The notes under the pieces are model-generated. The model worked only from the letters and a program-made list of their open reading frames with translations. It was not told where the DNA came from and made no database searches. Below are positions 26,263-38,700 of a stretch of 64,000 bases of DNA, piece by piece. Every line of letters begins with the position of its first letter. The first letter of the stretch is position 1. Source of the DNA: Rhabditoides inermis (lineage: Eukaryota > Nematoda > Chromadorea > Rhabditida > Rhabditidae); the NCBI GenBank assembly GCA_963966185.1, contig CAWZYM010000329.1, forward strand, positions 836,501 through 900,500, read 5' to 3'. The position numbers were made by a program, and so were the translations under genes.

Positions 26263-27658
26263 TTCGTCCTCTCTGCAGACCTGTTTACAACGTGTATGAG
26301 TCGGTAACGACCTGTCTGAGCCTTTAACAACCTGTCTGAGTCTTTATCAGATCTGTTAAGATCTTTGCAGACCTGTTTACGACCTGTGTAATTCTGTAAC
26401 GACCTGTCTGAGCCTTTAACAACCTGTCTGGGTCTTTAGCAACCTGTCTGAGTCTTTATCAGATCTGTTTAGATCTTTGCAGATCTGTTTACGACCTATG
26501 TAAGTCTGTAACGACATATTTGAGTCTTTAACAACCTGTCTGAGTCTTTATCAGATCTGTTTAGATCTTTGCAGATCTGTTTACGACCTGTGTAAGTCTG
26601 TAACGACCTATTTGAGTCTTTAACAACATGTCTGTGTCTTTTTCAGATCTGTTTAGATTTTTGCAGACCTGTTCCCGACCTGTGTAAATCTGTAACGACC
26701 TGTGTGAGCCTTTAACAACCTGTCTGAGTTTTTATCAGATCTGTTTAGATCTTTGCAGACCTGTTTACGACCTGTGTAATTCTGTAACGACCTGTCTGAG
26801 CCTTTAACAACCTGTCTGAGTCTTTATCAGATCTGTTTAGATCTTTGCAGATCTGTTTACGATCTGTGTAGATCTGTAACGACCTGTCTGAGCCTTCAAC
26901 AACCTGTCTGAGTCTTTATCAGATCTGTTTAGATCTTTGCAGACCTGTTTACGACCTGACCTGTCTGAGTCTTTAACAATCTGTTTGAGTCTTTTTCAGA
27001 TCTGTTTAGATCTTTGCAGACCTGTTTACGATCTGTATAGATCTGTAACGACCTGTCTGAGCCTTTAACAACCTGTCTGAGTCTTTATCAGATCTGTTTA
27101 GATCTTTGCAGACCTGTTTACGACCTGTGTAATTCTGTAACGACCTGTGTAATTCTGTAACGACCTGTCTGAGCCTTTAACAACCTGTCTGAGTCTTTAT
27201 CAGATATGTTTAGATCTTTGCAGACCTGTTTACGACCTGTGTAAGTCTGTAACGACCTATTTGAGTCCTAAACAACCTGTCTGAGTCTTTTTCAGATCTG
27301 TTTAGATTTTTGCAGACCTGTTTACGACCTGTGTAATTCTGTAACGACCTGTGTGAGCCTTTAACAACCTGTCTGAGTGTTTATCAGATCTGTTTAGATT
27401 TTTGCAGATCTGTTTACGATCTGTGTAGATCTGTAACGACCTGTCTGAGCCTTTAACAACCTGTCTGAGTCTTTATCAGATCTGTTTAGATCTTTGCAGA
27501 CCTGTTTACGACCTGTGTAATTCTGTAACGACCTGTCTGAGCCTTTAACAACCTGTCTGAGTCTTTATCAGATATGTTTAGATTTTTGCAGACCTGTTTA
27601 CGACCTGTGTAATTCTGTAACGACCTGTGTGAGCCTTTAACAACCTGTCTGAGTGTTT

Positions 27659-29719
27659 AAAGAGTCAGACAGGTCGTTACAGATCTGCCCAGGTCGTTAA
27701 CAGGTCTGCAAAAGTCTAAACTGATCTGATATAGACTCAGACAGTTTGTTAAAGAGTCAGACAGGTCGTTACAGATCTACACAGTTCGTAAACAGGTCTT
27801 CAAAGATCTAAACTGATTTGATATAGACTCAGACAGGTTGTTAAAGAGTCAGACAGGTCGTTACAAATCTACACAGGTCGTAAACAGGTCTGCAAAAATC
27901 TAAACTGATCTGATATAGACTCAGACAGTTTGTTAAAGAGTCAGACCGGTCGTTACAGATCTACACAGTTCGTAAACAGGTCTTCAAAGATCTAAACTGA
28001 TTTGATATAGACTCAGACAGGTTGTTAAAGAGTCAGACAGGTCGTTACAAATCTACACAGGTCGTAAACAGGTCTGCAAAAATCTAAACTGATCTGATAT
28101 AGACTAAGACAGGTTGCTAAAGAGTCAGACAGGTCGTTACAGATCTACACAGGTCGTAAACAGGTCTGGAAAGATCTAAACTGATCTGATATAGACTCAA
28201 ACAGGTTGTTAAAGACTCAGACAGGTCGTTGCAAATCTACACGGGTCGTAAACAGGTCTCCAAAGGTCTAAACTGATTTGATATAGACTCAGACAGGTTG
28301 TTAAAGAGTCAGACAGGTCGTTACAGATCTACACAGGTCGTAAACAGGTCTGCAAAGATCTAAACTGATCTGATATAGACTAAGACAGGTTGCTAAAGAG
28401 TCAGACAGGTCGTTACAGATCTACACAGGTCGTAAACAGGTCTGGAAAGATCTAAACAGATCTGTCCAAGACTCAGACAGGTTGTTAAAGAGTCAGACAG
28501 GTCGTTACAGATCTGCACAGGTCGTAAACAGGTCTGGAAAGATCTAAACTGATCTGAAATAGACTCAGACAGGTTGCTAAAGAATCAGACCGGTCGTTAC
28601 AGATCTACACAGGTCGTAAACAGGTCTGGAAAGATCTAAACAGATCTGTCCAAGACTCTGACAGGTTGTTAAAGAGTCAGACAGGTCGTTACAGATCTGC
28701 CCAGGTCGTTAACAGGTCTGCAAAAATCTAAACTGATCTGATTTAGACTCAGACAGTTTGTTAAAGAGTCAGACAGGTCGTTACAGATCTACACAGATCG
28801 TAAACAGGTCTGCAAAGGTCTGAACTGATATGATAAAGACTCAGACAGGTTGTTAAAGAGTCAGACAGGTCGTCACAGATCTACACAGTTCGTAAACAGG
28901 TCTTCAAAGATCTTAACTGATATGATTTAGACTCAGACAGGTTGTTAAAGAATCAGACAGGTCGTTACAGATTTACACAGGTCGTAAACAGGTCTGCAAA
29001 GGTCTAAACTGATTTGAAAGACTCAGACAGGATGTTAAAGAGTCAGACAGGTCGTTACAGATCCACACAGGTCGTAAACAGGTCTGCAAAAATCTAAACT
29101 GATCTGATATAGACTCAGACAGGTTGCTAAAGAGTCAGACAGGTCGTTGCAAATCTACACAGGTCGTAAACAGGTCGTTACAGATCTACACAGTTCGTAA
29201 ACAGGTCTGCAAAAACCTAAACTGATCTGATATAGACTCAGACAGGTTGCTAAAGAGTCAGACAGGTCGTCACAGATCTACACAGGTCGTAAACATGTCT
29301 TCAAAGATATAAACTGATCTGATATAGACTCAAACAGGTTGTTAAAGACTCAGACAGGTTGTTAAAGACTCAGACAGGTCGTTGCAAATCTACACGGGTC
29401 GTAAACAGGTCTCCAAAGGTCTAAACTGATTTGATAACGACTCAGACAGGTTGTTAAAAAGTCAGACAGGTCGTTACAGATCTACACAGGTCGTAAACAG
29501 GTCTGCAAAGATCTAAACAGATCTGATATAGACTCAGACAGGTTGTTAAAGACTCAGACAGGTCGTTACAAATCTACACAGGTCGTAAACAGGTCTACAA
29601 AGGTCTAAACTGATCTGATAAAGACTCAGACAGGTTGTTAAAGAGTAAGACAGGTCGTTACAGATTCACACAGGTCGTAAACAGGTCTGCAAAGATCTAA
29701 ACTGATCTGATATAGACTC
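27659..29719 (-). repeat. 92-bp satellite, reverse block (2061 bp)
   Basis: Near-identical copy of 12686-14746 with the same length, palindromic left junction (27644-27673) and right junction into 9-bp DNA. Confidence 0.95.
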
Positions 29720-32700
29720 AAATGTCGCAATTGTCGCAAATTTCGTCAAGTATGAATGTCAAAATGTCAGAATGTCAGAATGATGCAAACATCGCAAAAG
29801 TCGCAAATGTCGCAAACGTCGCAAATGTCGCAAACGTCGCAAACGTCGCAAATGTCGCAAATGTCGCAAAGTAAGAATGTCAGAATGTCAGAATGATGCA
29901 AACATCGCAAATGTCGCAGATGTCGCAAATGTCGCAAATGTCGCAAATGTCGCAAATGTCGCAAATGTCGCGAATGTCGCAATTGTCGCAAATGTCGCAA
30001 ATGTCGCGAATGTCGCGAATGTCGCAAATGTCGCAAATGATGCAAATTTCGCGAATGTCGCCAAGTAAGAATGTCAAAATGTCAGAATGTCAGAATGATG
30101 CAAACATCGCAAATGTCGCAAATGTCGCAAATGTCGCAAATGTCGCAAATGTCGCAAATGTCGCAAATGATGCAAATGTCGCAAATGTCGCCAAGAAAGA
30201 ATGTCAAAATGTCAGAATGTCAGAATGATGCAAACATCGCAAATGTCGCAAATGTCGAAAATGTCGCAAATGTCGAAAAGAATGCAAATGTCGCAAATGT
30301 CGCGAACATCGCAAAGTAAGAATGGCAGAATGTCAGAATGATGCAAACATCGCAAATGTCGCAAATGTTGCAAATGCCACAAATTATCGCAAATGCCGCG
30401 AATGTCGCAATTGTCGTAAATGTCGCAAATGTTGCAAATGTCGCGAATGTCGCAATTGTCGCAAATGTCGATAAATAAGAATGTCAGAATGATGTAAATA
30501 TCGCAAATGTCGCAAATGTCGCAAATGTCGCAAATGTTGCGAATGTCGCAAATGTCGCAAATGTCGCAAATAATGCAAATGTCGCAAATGTCGCCAAGTA
30601 AGAATGTCAAAATGTCAGAATGTCAGAATGATGCAAACATCGCAAATGTCGCAAATGTCGCAAATGTCGCAAATGATGCAAATGTCGCAAATGTCGTTAA
30701 GAAAGAATGTCAAAATGTCAGAATGTCAGAATGATGCAAACATCGCAAATGTCGCAAATGTCGAAAATGTCGCAAATGTCGCAAAGTAAGAATGTCAGAA
30801 TGTCAGAATGATGCAAACATCGCAAATGTCGCAAATGTCGCAAATGATGCAAATGTCACAAATTATCGCAAATGCCGCGAATGTCGCAATTGTCGTAAAT
30901 GTCGCAAATGTTGCAAATGTCGCGAATGTCGCAATTGTCGCAAATGTCGATAAATAAGAATGTCAGAATGATGCAAATGTCGCAAATGTCGCAAATGTCG
31001 CAAATGTCGCAAATGTCGCAAATGTCGCCAAGTAAGAATGTCAAAATGTCAGAATGTCAGAATGATGCAAACATCGCAAATGTTGCAAATGTCGCAAATG
31101 TCGCAAATGATGCAAATGTCGCGAAAGTCGCCAAGAAAAAATGTCAAAATGTCAGAATGTCAGAATGATGCAAACATCGCAAATGTCGCACATGTCGCAA
31201 ATGTCGCCAAGTGAGAATGTCAAAATGTCAGAATGTCAGAATGATGCAAACATCGCAAATGTCGCAAATGTCGCAAATGTCGCAAATGTCGCAAATGTCG
31301 CAAATGTCGCAAATGTCAGAAAAATCAGAACGCCAGAATGTCAAAATGTCAGAATGTCAGACTGTCAGAGTGTCAGAATATCAGAATGATGCAAACATCG
31401 CAATTGCAAAGGTCGCAAAGGTCGCAAATGTCGCAAAGGTCGCAAATGTCGCAAATGATGCAAATGTCGCAAATGTCGCAAATGTCGCAAATGTCGCAAA
31501 TGTCGCAAATGTTGCAAATGTCGCGAATGTCGCAATTGTCGCGAATGTCGATAAATAAGAATGTCAGAATGATGCAAATATCGCAAATGTCGCAAATGTC
31601 GCAAATGTCGCAAATGTCGCAATTGTCGCAAATGTCGCAAATGTTGCGAATGTCGCGAATGTCGCAAATGTCGCAAATGATGCAAATGTCGCAAATGTCG
31701 CCAAGTAAGAATGTCAAAATGTCAGAATGTCAGAATGATGCAAACATCGCAAATGTCGCAAAAGTCGCAAATGTCGCAAATGATGCAAATGTCGCAAATG
31801 TCGCCAAGAAAGAATGTCAAAATGTCAGAATGTCAGAATGATGCAAACATAGCAAATGTCGCAAATGTCGAAAATGTCGCAAATGTCGAAAAGAATGCAA
31901 ATGTCGCAAATGTCGCGAACATCGCAAAGTAAGAATGCCAGAATGATGCAAATATCGCAAATGTCGCAAATGTCGCAAATGTCGCTCATGTCGCAAATGT
32001 CGCAAATGTCGCAAAGTAAGAATTTCAGAATGCCAGAATGTCAGTACGATTAAAACATCGTAAATGTCGCAAATGTCGCGAATGTCGCGAATGTCGCAAA
32101 TGTCGCAAATGTCGCAAATGTCGCAATTGTTGCAAATGTCGCAAATGTCGCAAATGTCGCAAATGTCGCAATTGTCAGCATGTCGCAAATGTCAGAAAAA
32201 TCAGAATATCAGAATGTCAAAATGTCAGAATGTCAAATTGCCAGAGTGTCCGCATATCATAATGTCGCAAATGCCGCAAATGTCGCAAATGATGCGAATG
32301 TCGCCAATGTCGCAAATGTCGCAAATGTTGCAAATGCCGCAAATGTCGCAAAAGTCGCAAATGTCGAAAATGTAGCAAATGTCGCAAAGTAGGAATGTCA
32401 GAATGGTGCGAATATCGCAAATGTCGCAAATGCCGCAAATGTCGCAAATGTCGCTCATGTCGCAAATGTCGCAAATGTCGCATAGTAAGAATATCAGAAT
32501 GTCAGAATGATGGAAACATCGCAAATGTCGCAAATGTCGCAAATGTTGCAAATGTCGCAAACGTCGCAAATGTCGCAAATGTCGCAAATGTCGCAAATGT
32601 CAGAAAAATCAGAATGCCAGAATGTCAAAATGTCAGAATGTCAGATTGTCAGAGTGTCCGAATATCAGAATGATGCAAACATCGCAAATGTCGCAAATGT

Positions 32701-35700
32701 CGCAAATGTCGCGATTGTCGCAAATGTCGCGATTGTCGCAAATGTCGCAAAGTAAGAATGTCAGATTGCCAGAATGTCAGTATGATGCAAATGTCGCAAA
32801 TGTCGCAAATGTCGCAAATGTCGCAAAGTAAGAATGTCAGAATGTCAGAATGATGCAAACATCGCAAATGTCGCAATTGTCGCAAATGTCGCCAAGTGAG
32901 AATGTCAAAATGTCATAATATCAGAATGTCAGAATGTCAGAAGGGCAGAATGCCATAATGATGCTAACATCGCAAATGTCGCAAATGTCGCAAATGCCGC
33001 AAATGTCGCAAATGTCGCAAATGTCGCAAATGTCGCAAAATAAGAATGTCAGAATGCCAGAATGTCAGTACGATTAAAACATCGCAAATGTCGCAAATGT
33101 CGCGAATGTCGCAAATGTCGCAAATGTCGCAAATGTCGCAATTGTTGCAAATGCCGCAAATGTCGCAAATGTCGCAAATGTCGCAATTGTCAGCATGTCG
33201 CAAATGTCAGAAAAATCAGAGAATCAGAATGTCAAAATGTCAGAATGTCAAATTGCCAGAGTGTCCGCATATCAGAAGGTCGCAAATGCCGCAAATGTCG
33301 CAAATGATGCGAATGTCGCCAATGTCGCAAATGTTGCAAATGTTGCAAATGCCGCAAAAGTCGCAAAAGTCGCAAATGTCGAAAATGTAGCAAATGTCGC
33401 AAAGTAGGAATGTCAGAATGATGCGAATATCGCAAATGTCGCAAATGCCGCAAATGTCGCAAATGTCGCAAATGTCGCAAATGTCGCAAATGTTGCAAAT
33501 GTCGCAAACGTCGCAAATGTCGCAAATGTCGCAAATGTCGCAAATGTCAGAAAAATCAGAATGCCAGAATGTCAAAATGTCAGAATGTCAGATTGTCAGA
33601 GTGTCCGAATATCAGAATGATGCAAACATCGCAAATGTCGCAAATGTCGCAAATGTCGCGAATGTCGCAAATGTCGCAAATGTCGCAAATGTCGCAATTG
33701 TTGCAAATGTCGCAAATGTCGCAAATGTCGCAAATGTCGCAATTGTCAGCATGTCGCAAATGTCAGAAAAATCAGAATATCAGAATGTCAAAATGTCAGA
33801 ATGTCAAATTGCCAGAGTGTCCGCATATCAGAATGTCGCAAATGCCGCAAATGTCGCAAATGATGCGAATGTCGCCAATGTCGCAAATGTCGCAAATGTT
33901 GCAAATGTCGCCAAGTGAGAATGTCAAAATGTCAGAATGTCAGAATGATGCAAACATCGCAAATGTCGCAAATGTCGCAAATGTCGCAAATGTCGCAAAT
34001 GTCGCAAATGTCGCAAATGTCAGAAAAATCAGAACGCCAGAATGTCAAAATGTCAGAATGTCAGACTGTCAGAGTGTCAGAATATCAGAATGATGCAAAC
34101 ATCGCAATTGCAAAGGTCGCAAAGGTCGCAAATGTCGCAAAGGTCGCAAATGTCGCAAATGATGCAAATGTCGCAAATGTCGCAAATGTTGCAAATGTCG
34201 CGAATGTCGCAATTGTCGCAAATGTCGCAAATGATGCAAATGTCGCAAATGTCGCCAAGAAAGAATGTCAAAATGTCAGAATGTCAGAATGATGCAAACA
34301 TAGCAAATGTCGCAAATGTCGAAAATGTCGCAAATGTCGAAAAGAATGCAAATGTCGCAAATGTCGCGAACATCGCAAAGTAAGAATGCCAGAATGATGC
34401 AAATATCGCAAATGTCGCAAATGTCGCAAATGTCGCTCATGTCGCAAATGTCGCAAATGTCGCAAAGTAAGAATTTCAGAATGCCAGAATGTCAGTACGA
34501 TTAAAACATCGTAAATGTCGCAAATGTCGCGAATGTCGCAAATGTCGCAAATGTCGCAAATGTCGCAATTGTTGCAAATGTCGCAAATGTCGCAAATGTC
34601 GCAAATGTCGCAATTGTCAGCATGTCGCAAATGTCAGAAAAATCAGAATATCAGAATGTCAAAATGTCAGAATGTCAAATTGCCAGAGTGTCCGCATATC
34701 AGAATGTCGCAAATGCCGCAAATGTCGCAAATGATGCGAATGTCGCCAATGTCGCAAATGTCGCAAATGTTGCAAATGCCGCAAATGTCGCAAAAGTCGC
34801 AAATGTCGAAAATGTAGCAAATGTCGCAAAGTAGGAATGTCAGAATGGTGCGAATATCGCAAATGTCGCAAATGCCGCAAATGTCGCAAATGTCGCTCAT
34901 GTCGCAAATGTCGCAAATGTCGCATAGTAAGAATATCAGAATGTCAGAATGATGGAAACATCGCAAATGTCGCAAATGTCGCAAATGTTGCAAATGTCGC
35001 AAACGTCGCAAATGTCGCAAATGTCGCAAATGTCGCAAATGTCAGAAAAATCAGAATGCCAGAATGTCAAAATGTCAGAATGTCAGATTGTCAGAGTGTC
35101 CGAATATCAGAATGATGCAAACATCGCAAATGTCGCAAATGTCGCAAATGTCGCGATTGTCGCAAATGTCGCGATTGTCGCAAATGTCGCAAAGTAAGAA
35201 TGTCAGATTGCCAGAATGTCAGTATGATGCAAATGTCGCAAATGTCGCAAATGTCGCAAATGTCGCAAAGTAAGAATGTCAGAATGTCAGAATGATGCAA
35301 ACATCGCAAATGTCGCAATTGTCGCAAATGTCGCCAAGTGAGAATGTCAAAATGTCATAATATCAGAATGTCAGAATGTCAGAAGGGCAGAATGCCATAA
35401 TGATGCTAACATCGCAAATGTCGCAAATGTCGCAAATGCCGCAAATGTCGCAAATGTCGCAAATGTCGCAAATGTCGCAAAATAAGAATGTCAGAATGCC
35501 AGAATGTCAGTACGATTAAAACATCGCAAATGTCGCAAATGTCGCGAATGTCGCAAATGTCGCAAATGTCGCAAATGTCGCAATTGTTGCAAATGCCGCA
35601 AATGTCGCAAATGTCGCAAATGTCGCAATTGTCAGCATGTCGCAAATGTCAGAAAAATCAGAGAATCAGAATGTCAAAATGTCAGAATGTCAAATTGCCA

Positions 35701-38700
35701 GAGTGTCCGCATATCAGAAGGTCGCAAATGCCGCAAATGTCGCAAATGATGCGAATGTCGCCAATGTCGCAAATGTTGCAAATGTTGCAAATGCCGCAAA
35801 AGTCGCAAAAGTCGCAAATGTCGAAAATGTAGCAAATGTCGCAAAGTAGGAATGTCAGAATGATGCGAATATCGCAAATGTCGCAAATGCCGCAAATGTC
35901 GCAAATGTCGCTCATGTCGCAAATGTCGCAAATGTCGCATAGTAAGAATGTCAGAATGTCAGAATGATGCAAACATCGCAAATGTCGCAAATGTCGCAAA
36001 TGTCGCAAATGTTGCAAATGTCGCAAACGTCGCAAATGTCGCAAATGTCGCAAATGTCGCAAATGTCAGAAAAATCAGAATGCCAGAATGTCAAAATGTC
36101 AGAATGTCAGATTGTCAGAGTGTCCGAATATCAGAATGATGCAAACATCGCAAATGTCGCAAATGTCGCAAATGTCGCGAATGTCGCAAATGTCGCAAAT
36201 GTCGCAAATGTCGCAATTGTTGCAAATGTCGCAAATGTCGCAAATGTCGCAAATGTCGCAATTGTCAGCATGTCGCAAATGTCAGAAAAATCAGAATATC
36301 AGAATGTCAAAATGTCAGAATGTCAAATTGCCAGAGTGTCCGCATATCAGAATGTCGCAAATGCCGCAAATGTCGCAAATGATGCGAATGTCGCCAATGT
36401 CGCAAATGTCGCAAATGTTGCAAATGTCACCAAGTGAGAATGTCAAAATGTCAGAATGTCAGAATGATGCAAACATCGCAAATGTCGCAAATGTCGCAAA
36501 TGTCGCAAATGTCGCAAATGTCGCAAATGTCGCAAATGTCAGAAAAATCAGAACGCCAGAATGTCAAAATGTCAGAATGTCAGACTGTCAGAGTGTCAGA
36601 ATATCAGAATGATGCAAACATCGCAATTGCAAAGGTCGCAAAGGTCGCAAATGTCGCAAAGGTCGCAAATGTCGCAAATGATGCAAATGTCGCAAATGTC
36701 GCAAATGTTGCAAATGTCGCGAATGTCGCAATTGTCGCAAATGTCGATAAATAAGAATGTCAGAATGATGCAAATGTCGCAAATGTCGCAAATGTCGCAA
36801 ATGTCGCAAATGTCGCACATGTCGCAAATGTCGCCAAGTGAGAATGTCAAAATGTCAGAATGTCAGAATGATGCAAACATCGCAAATGTCGCAAACGTCG
36901 CAAATGTCGCAAATGTCGCAAATGTCGCAAATGTCGCAAATGTCAGAAAAATCAGAACGCCAGAATGTCAAAATGTCAGAATGTCAGACTGTCAGAGTGT
37001 CAGAATATCAGAATGATGCAAACATCGCAATTGCAAAGGTCGCAAAGGTCGCAAATGTCGCAAAGGTCGCAAATGTCGCAAATGATGCAAATGTCGCAAA
37101 TGTCGCAAATGTCGCAAATGTCGCAAATGTCGCAAATGTTGCAAATGTCGCGAATGTCGCAATTGTCGCGAATGTCGATAAATAAGAATGTCAGAATGAT
37201 GCAAATATCGCAAATGTCGCAAATGTCGCAAATGTCGCAAATGTCGCAATTGTCGCAAATGTCGCAAATGTTGCGAATGTCGCGAATGTCGCAAATGTCG
37301 CAAATGATGCAAATGTCGCAAATGTCGCCAAGTAAGAATGTCAAAATGTCAGAATGTCAGAATGATGCAAACATCGCAAATGTCGCAAAAGTCGCAAATG
37401 TCGCAAATGATGCAAATGTCGCAAATGTCGCCAAGAAAGAATGTCAAAATGTCAGAATGTCAGAATGATGCAAACATAGCAAATGTCGCAAATGTCGAAA
37501 ATGTCGCAAATGTCGAAAAGAATGCAAATGTCGCAAATGTCGCGAACATCGCAAAGTAAGAATGCCAGAATGATGCAAATATCGCAAATGTCGCAAATGT
37601 CGCAAATGTCGCTCATGTCGCAAATGTCGCAAATGTCGCAAAGTAAGAATTTCAGAATGCCAGAATGTCAGTACGATTAAAACATCGTAAATGTCGCAAA
37701 TGTCGCGAATGTCGCAAATGTCGCAAATGTCGCAAATGTCGCAATTGTTGCAAATGTCGCAAATGTCGCAAATGTCGCAAATGTCGCAATTGTCAGCATG
37801 TCGCAAATGTCAGAAAAATCAGAATATCAGAATGTCAAAATGTCAGAATGTCAAATTGCCAGAGTGTCCGCATATCAGAATGTCGCAAATGCCGCAAATG
37901 TCGCAAATGATGCGAATGTCGCCAATGTCGCAAATGTCGCAAATGTTGCAAATGCCGCAAATGTCGCAAAAGTCGCAAATGTCGAAAATGTAGCAAATGT
38001 CGCAAAGTAGGAATGTCAGAATGGTGCGAATATCGCAAATGTCGCAAATGCCGCAAATGTCGCAAATGTCGCTCATGTCGCAAATGTCGCAAATGTCGCA
38101 TAGTAAGAATATCAGAATGTCAGAATGATGGAAACATCGCAAATGTCGCAAATGTCGCAAATGTTGCAAATGTCGCAAACGTCGCAAATGTCGCAAATGT
38201 CGCAAATGTCGCAAATGTCAGAAAAATCAGAATGCCAGAATGTCAAAATGTCAGAATGTCAGATTGTCAGAGTGTCCGAATATCAGAATGATGCAAACAT
38301 CGCAAATGTCGCAAATGTCGCAAATGTCGCGATTGTCGCAAATGTCGCGATTGTCGCAAATGTCGCAAAGTAAGAATGTCAGATTGCCAGAATGTCAGTA
38401 TGATGCAAATGTCGCAAATGTCGCAAATGTCGCAAATGTCGCAAAGTAAGAATGTCAGAATGTCAGAATGATGCAAACATCGCAAATGTCGCAATTGTCG
38501 CAAATGTCGCCAAGTGAGAATGTCAAAATGTCATAATATCAGAATGTCAGAATGTCAGAAGGGCAGAATGCCATAATGATGCTAACATCGCAAATGTCGC
38601 AAATGTCGCAAATGCCGCAAATGTCGCAAATGTCGCAAATGTCGCAAATGTCGCAAAATAAGAATGTCAGAATGCCAGAATGTCAGTACGATTAAAACAT

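Larger units (their letters stand above)
18202..27658 (+). repeat. 92-bp satellite, second long forward block
   Basis: 9457 bp of forward family-A monomers, a diverged copy of 3657-12685 with the same variant order at its left end. It contains five inverted dimers instead of four. A ~993-bp segment (around 23.4-24.4 kb) looks like a local rearrangement relative to the earlier copy. Confidence 0.95.

Noticed and set aside
4876..26330. Repeated 61-69-codon ORFs in the 92-bp satellite
   Set aside because: They fall on the inverted dimers where stops happen to be missing and simply recur with the higher-order repeat.
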